A stretch of DNA of 64,000 nucleotides from NCBI GenBank assembly GCA_015039365.1, contig WION01000011.1:62001-126000 (forward strand), in the 5' to 3' direction. Positions 43,403 through 54,253 of the stretch are shown here, piece after piece (positions within the stretch are counted from its first letter, which is position 1; the number at the start of each line of letters is the position of its first letter). A model generated the notes under the pieces. That model ran no database searches, had not been told where the DNA came from, and worked only from the letters and a program-made list of their open reading frames with translations. The position numbers and the translations under genes are program-made. The stretch comes from Amanita rubescens (lineage: Eukaryota; Basidiomycota; Agaricomycetes; Agaricales; Amanitaceae).

Positions 43403-43520
43403 CTAGTACTACTACTAGTAGCCAAAATGTACTTACTAAGTACTACTTAGTAGTGAACTTTACTATGATCAAATTTCTATGATTCACCATGAGTCTACTA
43501 GTAGTACTATTAAGGCTTGC
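43403..43520. promoter_or_regulatory. TAGTACTACTAGTAG motif cluster, right of Plavaka gene
   Basis: CCTAGTACTACTACTAGTAG overlaps the stop region, followed by AAGTACTACTTAGTAG (43438) and CTACTAGTAGTACTATTA (43497). Counterpart of the cluster at 31620-31740. Candidate subterminal transposase binding sites; may also be simple repeats. Confidence 0.4.
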
Positions 43521-43622
43521 ATTATATCAATGATGTCAAGAACTTGGCCTGAGATGAGTGGTGGCTATGTTGTTTGCTCCGAATTACCAGCTCTTAACTG
43601 TCCATTACAAACTTGTGGGTTG

Positions 43623-43656
43623 TGGGCCACCGCTTCACGTGGCATAGTCCGAGGCC
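43623..43656 (+). repeat. tRNA-like / hairpin motif, copy 4
   Basis: TGGGCCACCGCTTCACGTGG then CATAGTCCGAGGCC; more diverged than the others but colinear with them. It lies 217 bp after the Plavaka stop. Confidence 0.5.
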
Positions 43657-44658
43657 AGGGACTATAGGGCCTCATATATAGCAGATCAGAAGCCACTGTA
43701 CATGAAAGAGTGAGGGTTATGCCAGTGACATTCCCTGAGATGCAACTACGTGGTATACTAGATACTAGATAGAGTACTAATTATCATTCATCCATATCGT
43801 TTATAACAGGATGTGTTATATATCAGCAATATTGTAGGAAAGACATAGGGATTGATGCGCTCGAGTTAACGTGAACGTGAACACGAGGAACGGTCAAAAC
43901 AACCATTTAGCCATAGTCACTATATCCTTTACTAATGGCATGTGGGCGTGCTTGAACACCTCTTTTTGTGGAACTCCGCAGTAAAACCAGGACCATTCAT
44001 CAGCCTGTGGAGGCAAGAACGCACGGCAAACAGAGAACAGGCAGCGCTCGTGGACAAGTGCATGTGCAAGCGGAGACCACGATGAAAAACACAGGAGCCT
44101 ATAACGAAAGCGACACGGCAAGAGTCTAGGACGACAGCTGCACGAGGCACAGCGACCTGGTGCCGTTCTTCGTCACGAGCTATAATACTATACATTGCTC
44201 GAGCCAAGAGGGAGGAAGCTGCTGTCGCGAGAAACACTCCAGGTCGTCTGGGCAGCAAGGCAAGTCTCGTTTCTGTAATGCTTGGCAGCTACAAGATATT
44301 TTGCAGGGAAAACGCGTGGAAGAGGGTGAGACAATGTACGAAACTGCCAATACGTTCATGTATGAATAATGAAGGTCAGTCCTCGTCATGTCATAAATTA
44401 TGTCTGCTGGCATGCGAATACAAAGGACGACGCTGAGGAATAACCACCCGCAACTGAGTAAGCAGGGGTCGAGCAGGAATCGATTAGGTGCTTGCCACAA
44501 CCTCATCCGAGCCTAACTCATTCCCATCTCCCTTTCATGCCGTCAACTCTTGAAGCTATCCGGTCCTCGTTGAAGGCTCATTATGTCCACGGCTGAAATG
44601 AGATACGAGGGCTCGAGGTAGAGACCTGAGACAAAAAAAGTCTCGCGACTCGCTGGAA
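43657..44658. other. no recognised gene
   Basis: Only short frames on both strands without motifs. Nothing else seen. Confidence 0.5.
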
Positions 44659-44740
44659 TTGTTGCGCGTAGTATGTTGCGCGTAGTATGTTGCGCGTAGT
44701 ATGTTGCGTGTAGTATGTTGCGCGTAGTATATTGCGCATC
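44659..44740. repeat. 14-bp tandem repeat GTTGCGCGTAGTAT, about six units
   Basis: Six nearly perfect head-to-tail units with single changes (TGCGTG, ATATTG) at the end. A minisatellite; no coding meaning. Confidence 0.88.
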
Positions 44741-46850
44741 TTGCCGTTCAACGTTTATACCAGAGGGGCTAATGCATCTCGTCTGGCGTCAGCAGGATGA
44801 CAAGTGTGTGTGTTACTAGCACATGAGGTCGACAATCGGGGGCTGCGCCTTGTGCGTGTCCTTTGTCATGCCTAGTGTTTGGAGTAATGCCAAGTGTTTG
44901 GAGTAATGCCAAGACGTTCGTTCACAAATGCGCTCGAGTCGAAAAATGGTGCAGATATAACGCTTATGCGTTGGAGAATGAGACGCGCTGGCGGTTTTGT
45001 ACAGAAAATGGAGTGTTAGGATCGGAGAGAGAGACGCACACGGAATACTCACGGATTTTCATACTCTTTGTCAGCTCTAATTCGCTTGAGGGCAGGGGCA
45101 GCCGGGGCAATAGTCTTGCATTTGCGAGCGTTGAGGATAGAATGGAGAGTGGGATGGTAGCGTAGACGCATGACGTCAGTGCACATCGTCAAGTCAACGA
45201 GATACAAGTCAAACGCATGCTTGGCGAGGGCGTGACGGTGTTCAAAGGAGGAAGCGTCACTGATGCCATATTAGAGACGATTTCAGTAGAAAAAAAGAAA
45301 AGAAACATACAGGACCTGTTGGAACTTGGAAGCCGTTAATCCAATTGTTACATTGCTACCCACTGACGGAAAGAGCTGGCAGAGTGGCTGTATGGGTGGG
45401 ATGGGAATTCTTGACGCAGCCTGTATCGCGTATGGCGAAAACGTTCGTCGGCAAATGCCTGGATAATCATGCCTTGTGAATGTCTTGCGTATCGCTGGAC
45501 GTTAGTCGGCATATGCCCTGCGTAGCGTGACTCGAGTCTCGCTGGTATTTGCAAGATTCGTGGATGGAAATCACGCCTTGAGTTGCTGTGGAAGAATGAG
45601 GATTGAGAACACTACCGAGGGATGTAGTTTTGTGCGATGGAGTGCATACACGATGAATTGGATTGTTGGGTACTATGCGAGGGAGGCAGATGCTCGGGAT
45701 AGGCGAGGAGGAATAGAATGAGGCGCGCACTAAGATGGGCGATGGGTTCGTTGACTTGTAAAATGAATCTTTTTGCAGCTGTGGAGTTCCTTCGTGATGG
45801 CGTCTGTAATATACCTGAAAGCCGTCCCGAAGAGATCGATACATTTGAACATCGGAAGAGTGAAACAGTGTTTGAGGACTTCGTGCACAAATCCTTCAGT
45901 GATGGGCAACAAGCAGTTCTTCGACAGGAATTGTTCTATATATCATATCCTTGGTACAAGTGGACGTCAAATGTGACGCCGTGGTAGGTTGGGATATTCG
46001 GGGAGATGATGACGATGTGAATGGTAATTGAAGATTTCGTTCGATCTCAGGCGGATGAGATGGTCTCTGTTCGTTTTTGTCCTGCCGCCGGGGACGATTC
46101 TAATTTGGGTTGCAATTGAAGAGTATACTTGGGATATCTAGTAGTGGGCTCGCTGGCATTTCTCGACATCTATATGATATCGTTAATATAATATCATCCA
46201 CCCCGAGTGTTGGTGTGAAGACGAGTATATACCCGTCTTCAAGCCCGACTACGTTTGGCCTTACATATCTCACTGTTCAAGACCCGCCTGGAGAGTCCTT
46301 AAGCCATCCGACGGGGCGGCCATTCAACAACCTATAAATAAGGTCGTTATGAACATTGAACGGAGACGATGATTAGATGATTACGCCTCATACCGAACTC
46401 GTGGCTCTTCTCTCTGTCTCCGAGCATAGACTGAGGCAAACGGGCACGTTGTGAAGGCAAGGCAATGGTTGTCAGAGCCCAAGAATATGGACTAAAACCC
46501 CTGGTAGTCTGATAGTTCCCGAATGGAAACATCAAATAAGGGTTGCTGTGTGCGTGAATGCGTCTTATTGGCATACAAAAAAATTGACATGAGCTGACGT
46601 GGCCCGGTCGACGTCTGGATGCGTCCTCGCCCTCTTCGCTGGCCGCGGCTTATCCCCGTCGCTGTAGTACTAGTACCTAAAAATATTAAATCTGAACGAT
46701 ATGATATTTATTTGATAAATGTAAACAGAAAATATGTCCTGGTAGAACGCTATAGTACTATGACTCCACAGACATCAGCAACTTCTATAGTTAACGACCA
46801 CCATAAAATTCAGACACAGACTGTAGTTACAAATCCTGTTTATCGAGTCA
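44741..46850. other. mostly unrecognised; possible decayed minus-strand gene at about 45050-45370
   Basis: On the minus strand 45290-45050 reads HALAKHAFDLYLVDLTMCTD and RLRYHPTLHSILNARK, ending ALKRIRADKEYENP at a GTGAGT donor, with NWINGFQVPTGP upstream across a plausible intron (GTATGT...CATCAG, about 45261-45312). This looks like exons of a real gene that I cannot name; a TAG just upstream of NWING suggests decay. The rest (45400-46850) shows only short frames, and 46660-46850 is AT-rich. Confidence 0.3.
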
Positions 46851-46851
46851 A

Positions 46852-48183
46852 TTATCGCATTATTAACATGTCAAGAAATGAAAAACATACTGCAACGAAT
46901 GCTTTTAAGCAGTCTAGAGCTTCAAACAGACATCCTGCAGACAATTTTATGACCTGATTGAAGTCGCTTTCATTTTCGGGGCTGCAAGCGTTTCGACCGT
47001 TTATTCGAATGAAAACGAGCATGAAAAGAAACATGATGCAACAGAACTCTGCTCCACTTGCGAGGGCGCGGAGTTCACGCACCGTTCTAGAGGCACTACT
47101 GCATAGGTCGTATAATTGATCCATCAATTGCGTGATTGTAGTGATAAATTCGGCTGGCACAGCTCTATACAGTGAGTATTCTGGGTTGGTCATGGTCTCT
47201 GTCCTGCAAAAGTTCTTGGATTCTGAGTCGGTGTCTGGTTCAGTGACGGACTCGGCCCTCCGCTGTGTCATTGAACGAAGAGGCCGTTCAAATTCGGTGT
47301 CTGGTTCGGTGACAGACCCCATATCTGACTCCGAGTCGGTGATGGACCCTGCCCTCGGCTGTGTCTTTGAATGAAGAAGCCGTTCAAATTCTGTGTCTGG
47401 TTCGGTGACAGACTCTGTATCTGACTCGGTGATGGGCTCTGCCCTCGACTGTGTCTTTGAACGAAGAAGCCGTTCAAATTCTGTGTCTGGTTCGGTGACA
47501 GACTCTGTATCTGACTCGGTGATGGGCTCTGCCCTCGACTGTGTCTTTGAACGAAGAAGCCGTTCAAATTCTGTGTCTGGTTCGGTGACAGACTCTGTAT
47601 CTGACTCGGTGATGGGCTCTGCCCTCGACTGTGTCTTTGAACGAAGAAGCCGTTCAAATTCGGTGTCTGGTTCGGTGACGGACTCTATATCTGCCTCGGT
47701 GACGGACTGTGTCGTGGGCTGTGCCATCTTTGAACGAAACTGTTCGAATTCTTGCAACCACGGTGGGGGAGGTCCCTGTGCCCAACGATGAAACTCCATG
47801 ACAATTTCCGGCAACGACTCCGGTTCACTGTCAGTTCCCAGAGTCTGCGTGTCCACTGATGCTGACGGAGACTGACCGGACTCCAGCAATGCCGGGCTAG
47901 TTGGTGATATTTTTTGACACAAATTGGTGGCGGCATCGATGAATTCGTCTACTGATTGCATCTCTATTCTGAGTATGTCCCCATAATCGTGTCGAAGGAT
48001 GTCGGCCTGCGCTTGAAAGTAAGAAAGGACTGTTTGAAATTCGGGGAGCATGTTTCGGGGACGGGTCAAGCTCGCGGGTGGGTTGCGGGCACTGGAGAGT
48101 GTTGGTGCACCGTGCCACACGTAAATTGCTGAGACGACTTGGATGAGCACACGTAAATATATCAATAGATGCAGGCTCATCAT
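46852..48183 (-). CDS. repeat protein with N- and C-terminal hydrophobic segments, 443 aa
   Basis: Single frame from ATG 48183. The N-terminus (LHLLIYLRVLIQVVSAIYV) may be a signal peptide or anchor. Residues ~45-80 are helical (MLPEFQTVLSYFQAQADIL). The centre has a tandem array of a 30-residue unit SVTEPDTEFERLLRSKTQSR plus AEPITESDTE: three near-identical copies and two decayed ones. Near the C-terminus FCCIMFLFMLVFI is a likely transmembrane segment. The acidic, Ser/Thr-rich repeat would be a flexible, possibly phosphorylated or glycosylated stalk. No family recognised. The near identity of the DNA units (90 bp) shows recent expansion. Confidence 0.5.
   Translation of the reverse strand: MMSLHLLIYLRVLIQVVSAIYVWHGAPTLSSARNPPASLTRPRNMLPEFQTVLSYFQAQADILRHDYGDILRIEMQSVDEFIDAATNLCQKISPTSPALLESGQSPSASVDTQTLGTDSEPESLPEIVMEFHRWAQGPPPPWLQEFEQFRSKMAQPTTQSVTEADIESVTEPDTEFERLLRSKTQSRAEPITESDTESVTEPDTEFERLLRSKTQSRAEPITESDTESVTEPDTEFERLLRSKTQSRAEPITESDTESVTEPDTEFERLLHSKTQPRAGSITDSESDMGSVTEPDTEFERPLRSMTQRRAESVTEPDTDSESKNFCRTETMTNPEYSLYRAVPAEFITTITQLMDQLYDLCSSASRTVRELRALASGAEFCCIMFLFMLVFIRINGRNACSPENESDFNQVIKLSAGCLFEALDCLKAFVAVCFSFLDMLIMR
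47370..47660 (-). repeat. 90-bp coding tandem repeat
   Basis: Three almost identical 90-bp units within the gene at 46852-48183, with diverged partial units on both sides. The period is a multiple of three, so copy number can change without breaking the frame. Confidence 0.88.
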
Positions 48184-49349
48184 CTAATCCACACGCGGTT
48201 AGATTCCGGGTGGGCGCTGCAGTGGGAAGCCCATGGCACCACCGCCTGTGACGACGCAACTCCTCGCCTCCAGACTGGTCTATTTTTTCACATTTTTTGA
48301 TTTGATTGTCTAATTGAGAAGTGTCTAGCGGCTCTAGCCAAGCCAAAGGTGGAGAGAAGAGGCGTGGGAAACTATATTGAGCAAACATGCGTTTTGCCAT
48401 GACCTCGACCCATACGGCCTTATGGTCATGGATGACACCTATAGGCTGAACCGTTGCGCGCGAAATCATCGAGAAACATGCCGCAGTGGCTATCCGGACT
48501 GCTGGGTAAAAACTCTCGCAAAAAATCCTGTTGTGCTCATATCCTGATCATGCAAGATCTGATTCGTAATCCACGCCTTCACGTCCTTCAACCTATGTTG
48601 TGAATGAACACCCATTTGACAACCAATATGTGAGTTTATATTTTCTTCTTCTGTTCTTATCGAGCTTGAATCTGATTGTGGAGCTGCAGGACGGTGACAG
48701 GCGTTTGGGCTCACGAACGATCCACTACCGAACAAGCAATAGAGGGCAGACATGGTGTCCACTTGAGATGCCCGCACCCCCTGCCATGGTGGCAAGGCTG
48801 CTTTGTTCCACTCGGACGAACGGGTACATTCTCTATCAACTGCATCGTACGAGCAAGATAGAGACATTGTACGCATTGATTTATGGCTTCCTTTGCCTAA
48901 TTACAAGAACTAACGTTCTCGACACAGACTTACTACACCAAAGAAGCTTTCAGCGACGAGCCTCAACTCTTGCTAGAAGAGACCTCCAACTGTCAATTCG
49001 CTCATAGTTCCTCCATCATGCTTGGTCCACACGCGTCCCCGAGAATGGGTACACGATCGTGGAGTCGACGACGCGTCGTTTGCCGTTGACGTTGTCCTAC
49101 AAGATCAAAGACTAAAGCTTTGTCGGCACCTTATTTGTTTCCGACTCAAACGGGACGTTCTTCATGCAGAGTCTCAAAGGCACGAATAGGAACGAGCTGG
49201 GATACGTTGATTACGAGACTCCGGTCTCGCCAATTCGGTATCAAATGCGCAGGAAGTGGAAGGAAGAGCCGTGGCGAAGAAGTTGAAAAGGTACATCGCC
49301 TTCGACGGCGGAATCAACTGATCTCTCATCCCTGCACCCTCGGAGGATA
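48184..49349. other. no recognised gene
   Basis: A minus-strand frame (48469-47897) overlaps the 5' end of the repeat protein; its first 95 codons (WVEVMAKRMFAQYSFPRLF) could be an upstream exon, but I found no satisfying splice join. Elsewhere nothing. Confidence 0.4.
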
Positions 49350-49742
49350 GTGAAGGACGAAAGGTCTCATGTAACACAACATCTCCATTCGGTGACGACT
49401 CCTCAAAACTACGGACGCGCCTTTTCGTCGCCTGCACTGGGTCTCGTGATTGCCCCAATAGGAGAGAATTTGTTGTCCTATGAAGAGTATGACACGTTCT
49501 TGATCATAGACCCTGGTTTAACGTGGAGAATGGTCAAAATGAACGCTCACAAGAGGCGTCGGCTGCGTACTGCTAGTCGTCAACAGTTGTCCCACTACGC
49601 TACCGTTTACGATTGCATCCGATCTTATAGGAAAACGTACAAGCTTGGCTTGAAATTGCGTGGTCGGGGGCTGACTACTCTGCCTGACTCGACATCTGTT
49701 CTCGGAGAGGTGGCTGTTGTCCAGCTCAATTCTGCGAATTGA
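49350..49742 (+). CDS. possible small ORF, 130 aa
   Basis: Open frame ending in TASRQQLSHYATVYDCIRSY and a basic KTYKLGLKLRGRG stretch. The coding-like composition improves towards the 3' end, so this may be the last exon of a longer gene. No domain recognised and no clear upstream exon. Confidence 0.22.
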   Translation: MKDERSHVTQHLHSVTTPQNYGRAFSSPALGLVIAPIGENLLSYEEYDTFLIIDPGLTWRMVKMNAHKRRRLRTASRQQLSHYATVYDCIRSYRKTYKLGLKLRGRGLTTLPDSTSVLGEVAVVQLNSAN

Positions 49743-49965
49743 TATCTCACTAATTACACGTCACGGCATCTCTTGTAACAATTAGCATTTTATAGGAATC
49801 ACGGGGGCATTCTAGCAGTAGTCCTTTCCTTTCGACGTGTATTCGGCCAAGCATACCTAAAATTAAATGCACGTGACCCCGCAAAGATTGACTATCATCT
49901 GTGTATTAGGTCAGCCACCCAGACTAGTTGAACGCGCAACTTCGACCGTGACGGCAGATAGAAAG

Positions 49966-51130
49966 CTCCCCGAGAAAATGGATCAACAGGCAACAAACGG
50001 TGAGCGTCAAGGATTCCTTCTCCTTTTTTCTTTCCCGCAAGCTATGGGCGCTGCTACGGCCTACCGTGCGAAGCCTGCAAGCGAAACCATAGAAGTCGTC
50101 GACGACATCGTTGTCAAGCTTGCATGGCGGAGTGCGTCTAGGTGAGGAGCAAGGCTGTTGGGATGCGAGCCTTCTGGAACCGACCCTGGTACCCGGGCTT
50201 AACCTGCACTGCTGCGCTTCTCATGTAGTACTAAGCGACGCGTGTCCACCTTTTTGGAGCCTTTACCCCTTCCCTCTCTCCCTTCATGCTATTGTTACTT
50301 ACATCTCAAGCATTAGGTCCTGAAGACCTCTTGGCCCTTCGGGGTCCATCAATTTTGTCGGGAACAGCAGGTAGAGAGAAGATGGATCAACAGGCAACAA
50401 ATGGTGAGCGTCAAGGATTCCTTCTCCTCCCGCAAGCTATGGGCACTGCTATGGCCTACCGTGCGAAGCCTGCAAGCGAAACCATAGAAGTCGTCGACGA
50501 CATCGTTGTCAAGCTTGCATGGCGGAGTGCATCTAGGTGAGGAGCAAGGCTGTTGGGAATTGAGCCTTCTGGAACCGACCCTGGTACCCGGGCTTAACCT
50601 GCACTGCTGCGCTCCTCATGTAGCACCAAGCGACGCGTGTCCCCTCTCTCCCTTCATGCTATTGTCACTTACATCTCAAGCATTAGGTCCTGAAGACCTC
50701 TTGGCCCTTCGGGGTCCATCAATTTTGTCGGGAACAGCAGGTAGAGAGAAAATGGATCAACAGGCAACAAACGGTGAGCGTCAAGGATTCCTTCTCCTTT
50801 TTTCTTTCCCGCAAGCTATGGGCACTGCTACGGCCCACCGTACGAAGCCTGCAAGCGAAACCATAGAAGTCGTCGACGACATCGTTGTCAAGCTTGCATG
50901 GCGGAGTGCGTCTAGGTGAGGAGCAAGGCTGTTGGGAATTGAGCCTTCTGGAACCAACCCTGGTACCCGGGCTTAACCTGCACTGCTGCGCTCCTCATGT
51001 AGCACCAAGCGATGCGTGTCCACCATTTTGGAGCCTTTACCCCTTCCCTCCCTCCCTTCATGCTATTGTCACTTACATCTCAAGCATTAGATCCTGAAGA
51101 CCTCTTGGCCCATCGGGGTCCATCACTTTT
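49966..51130 (+). repeat. three tandem copies (about 370-404 bp) covering the TET/JBP first exon and intron
   Basis: ATGGATCAACAGGCAACAAA occurs at 49978, 50382 and 50752, each time followed by GTGAGCGTCAAGG and the same ~330 bp through CTTACATCTCAAGCATTAG and TCCTGAAGACCTCTTGGCCC. Units differ by small indels (a 9-bp loss in copy 2; a 22-bp loss after GCGTGTCC in copy 2). Each unit contains a start codon, a donor and an acceptor, so the first two may act as alternative first exons. The third joins the intact gene. Confidence 0.85.
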
Positions 51131-53041
51131 GTCGCGAACAATATCCATAAAATGCCTTTTGCATGAACGCCAACTTCAAGAGACCGTTTATGGCTATGCT
51201 GAACATTTGGTTGAGGAGGATATTGCCCTCAGTCTCTCTGTTTGCGATGCCTCTCACCGAAAAGGTGTGACCCATCCTGTGACCCATAAGGCGACATCAA
51301 CATCCCCTGCTATGCCCTTTCACCCCAGCTCTTGCAGCAGCCCTCCCCAGCAAGCCCCTATGGCATATCCATCCCTGGTTAAGCCGAAGCTCAGTCAAAA
51401 GAAAGTGAGGGACAAGCTGAGATCTGCTCAGACCAGACGACGGAAGCGGCAGGCGTTACGTGCTGCAGGGGTAACGTCTCAGCAGGAACGGATGCTCAAG
51501 GAGGCTCAGCAGGAACGGATGCTCAAGGAGGCTCAGCAGGAACGGATGCTCGAGGAGGCCCTTTATGGCCCGCTTACGGATTTGGAGTCCTCCGACTCAG
51601 ACACGGAGGAAAACAGGAGCGGCGCCAACCCTCGTGTCACCCCCTGCTCCCAATACCCTACTGCAGCAACAGCTACCTCGGCTTCATCCCATACACCTCC
51701 ATCCAGCCAAGGGAAAGGGAAAGCCTACGACAAGGTTCGTTCCGCCAACCGCCGAAGAAAGAAACGGCTTGCCCTCCAGACAGCAGGTACCGGCTCTTCC
51801 AAAGCCATAACCAAGAAGCGACGGGCAGCAGCGGCAAAGGAGGTGATCCCCTTAGACTATTGCCTATCCACAGATGCTCGAGTTTCAGTGCCAGCATGGA
51901 TAGGCAAACGGGTCGGCAACCTACCAAGTCGGGAATTCAGCAAGCAGGAGCTGATAGAGGAATATGGAATGACTTGTTTCCCCTGGGATGGCAAGTAAGG
52001 TCCTTTACGTCTTTCCTATAAGCCATTGCCCACAGAGTTATGACAGGGGTTCCCATCTTTTACTGGACTGCGACAGAAACATTGTTGGGGTGCTTGTGGG
52101 ACAACCGAAAGATGTTGTATCTTGGAGTTGCGTTCACAATGATGCCTTTGGTATTCTTGGAGATGTTGCCTCCAAGCTATATTTTTCAGATGAGGAACGC
52201 TTGCATAGACGAGGGTTTTATCCCTCTATTGCTCATGGCATTTCCTTTGGGGGAGGACAATGTGTAAGAATATTCATCTTTTTGGCTATAAATCCAGCTA
52301 AGCTGTGCGAACAGGAACCTCAGTATTTAAAGCACCGATATATGGAAAGGGAAGAGGAGATGGAGGCCCTGATGAACAAGCCGTCTATACAACGTATTTG
52401 CAAATTTGCCAGCAGTACGTTAAAGAAACCTCACCCTGTCATGCAAAGGTTTGACATGATGAATTGTATTTTCAGGTGCTTTTGAAGCCTATGGGGAGCG
52501 GAATTACAACTACATGAGGGAGACGATGGAGGTCGTAAAGGATGGGAATGACAAAGCAACAAATGGAAAGCCTAGCCTTCGGCGACCATATGATTCAAAC
52601 GTGGGCGTCTTCCCATGTCGTTCCTTCAACCTTGGGGAGCAGACTGTTTCATACCCACACACTGACATGGAAAACCTTGCGCAATCGTGGTGCTCTATAA
52701 CCTCACTTGGTAACTTTGATCCTACCCTGGGTGGGCATCTCGTCTTGTGGGATTTTGGGCTTGTCATCGAATTCCCAGCATCGTCCACAGTTCTTATCCC
52801 ATCTGCCCTTCTTCTCCATTCAAACACATCCATTCAACCAGATGAATCTCGCTTTTCCATTGTTCAATATGCTGCAGGTGGACTTTTTCGCTGGGTAGAT
52901 AACGGGTGCATGACAGATGAAAACCGATTGGCACAAGCATCAGTTGATGATATCATCAAGCATCAATCAGCACAAGCTCAGCGATGGGTGAAAGCACAGG
53001 ATATGTTTACCAACCTGAATGAGTTGCTGGATGAAGAATGA
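50752..53041 (+). CDS. TET/JBP-family 2-oxoglutarate/Fe(II) dioxygenase
   Basis: Exons 50752-50773, 51091-51994, 52047-52263, 52315-52414 and 52476-53041 total 1809 nt, exactly 603 codons (602 aa), with all introns GT-AG (the first is 317 bp, the others 51-61 bp). The N-terminal half is basic and disordered, with a short QQERMLKEA repeat and two KVRSANRRRKKR-like blocks that may be nuclear localisation or DNA-binding tails. The catalytic domain starts near LLLDCDRNIVGVLVGQP and has HGISFGGGQ, FNLGEQTVSYPHTDMENLAQ (HxD iron ligands), GNFDPTLGGHLVLWD, the distal His in LLLHSN and the 2-oxoglutarate Arg in DESRFSIVQY, then GGLFRWVDNG. Family members oxidise 5-methylpyrimidines in DNA. Fungal copies are expanded near transposons (established by Iyer, Aravind and colleagues). 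All key residues are present. Confidence 0.88.
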
Positions 53042-53235
53042 GGTACCGCCACTTTTCTACTAGTAGATTCAATTGCTTTATGTTGGTTCAAAAGTACATA
53101 CATCATCCATATAGTAAAACATGGGTATGACCTCCATATGGGACAAAATGCGTTGCATACAACATGAGGTAGACCATGGGTTGAACTTTCTGAAGCAATG
53201 TGTAATTTACGGCTCGCCTAACCCACCGGCCTCTT

Positions 53236-54253
53236 ATGGACCCTCAGTCACTGCCCACTGACCCCCCACCCTTGAAATCCTTGTCCTTTCCATCATCGCA
53301 ACCTTTTCGCTTCACATTTTCACCTCCAGGTGCATTGCAGCCTGTGCAGAGAGCTCTCTCATTCACATTTGCCGAGCACCTCCACTCGCCTATGCGGCCT
53401 ATCAAGAACACCACGTTTTGCAGTGGCTACAGCTCATCCGAATTGCAACCTCAGCCTTGGAGTTCCTCTGGAAGTTCCTTCATGGTTGCCAATGCCACTC
53501 CCGAATCAGAAATAAGCGAGGTGTGTCTACCCTTTTGTTGATTGTTGCATCACCTATCAACGCGTTATGAAGGATCCTGCATCCCAAGTGCCCCGCACAG
53601 TGTCTCCGGTGCCCACGGAGATCCTGGACGATCCGCCAGTAGAGGATATCATAGCCAATGTCGTTGCGCATGGCATCAAAATTCGGGACTTTGCTTCAAT
53701 GGAAGAGGTATCCAAGTCGACACTAAAACCCGTACCCGAGATTTTCGACCCATTCCTTGCTGTGGCAGAGTTTGAATATCGCTTGGACGACAAAGGGTTT
53801 AGGTGGCCCATCCCAGGAAAGATGCTTCGTCGTCTTCTCGTAATAGGATGGGTTTCACAGGAGGAGGTTGCGCAGAGATGTGCCCCGATGGATATCGATG
53901 CCCTGAAGATGTATGACATGAAGATCGCTGTGGATATTCAAGAAGGCCTTGGCGTATACCCCTGGCGCTCACTCAAATGGGCGGCTGTGCCAACGGAGCA
54001 AGGGAGGAAGAGGCTCGTCATGAAATACATGCAGCACTTTGTCACCATGGACAGAGCTAGAATACATCTTGAGGCACTTGAGCGCAAAGAGAAGCTATCC
54101 CAGGTCCAAGCTGAGGAGGAAGAGCGTCTCGTGAGGGAGATTTTGCGGCGGCAAGGATTCAAGGAGAAGGGACGGGCAAGGACGGGGGTGTTACCGGAGG
54201 ATTGGGGCAATCTGACATCCGCTGAGCCCTTCAGTGAGGAATGCTGCGAATGA
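53236..54253 (+). CDS. hypothetical protein, two exons, 321 aa
   Basis: Exons 53236-53520 and 53573-54253 (intron 52 bp, GTGTGT...AAG) total 966 nt, exactly 322 codons. The first exon is Pro/Ser-rich (LPTDPPPLKSLSFPSSQPF). The second has a compact region (FEYRLDDKGFRWPIPGKMLR, VYPWRSLKWAAVPTEQGRK) followed by a long charged helix (HLEALERKEKLSQVQAEEEE) likely to form a coiled coil. I do not recognise the family. It lies 195 bp after the TET/JBP gene on the same strand, so it may travel with it. Confidence 0.6.

Larger units (their letters stand above)
31758..43406 (+). pseudogene. Plavaka-type DNA transposase, intact frame split by an LTR retrotransposon
   Basis: Exons: 31758-32088, 32160-32674, 32732-32933, 32993-33221, 33274-33406, 33461-33636, 33700-33796, 33849-34284 continued at 42578-42676, and 42730-43406. 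All introns are 52-71 bp with GT-AG ends; the donor at 33797 (GTCAAC) is weak. Omitting the insert and one ACTGG copy, the exons total 2895 nt, exactly 965 codons (964 aa), without a stop. The N-terminus has a C2H2-like finger (CLDPVNEAC...HRNAKH). Plavaka signatures follow: PFKSRAEFELAEFL, YYPIYISIGNVHNNVRR, FTAIFPRADIHEIITPDLLH, KQWTGDDSKALMK, RAIAAFLDFCYLVR and, in the last exon, IPIYGQHLDLDPELHYSYSLDAF. Plavaka enzymes are fungal cut-and-paste transposases of the RNase H-like fold class. The gene was probably functional until the gypsy element landed in exon 8. Confidence 0.85.

Noticed and set aside
47132..47791. Plus-strand repeat proteins opposite the 30-residue repeat gene
   Set aside because: The 90-bp repeat keeps several frames open; the minus frame alone extends into non-repeat, ordered sequence on both sides.
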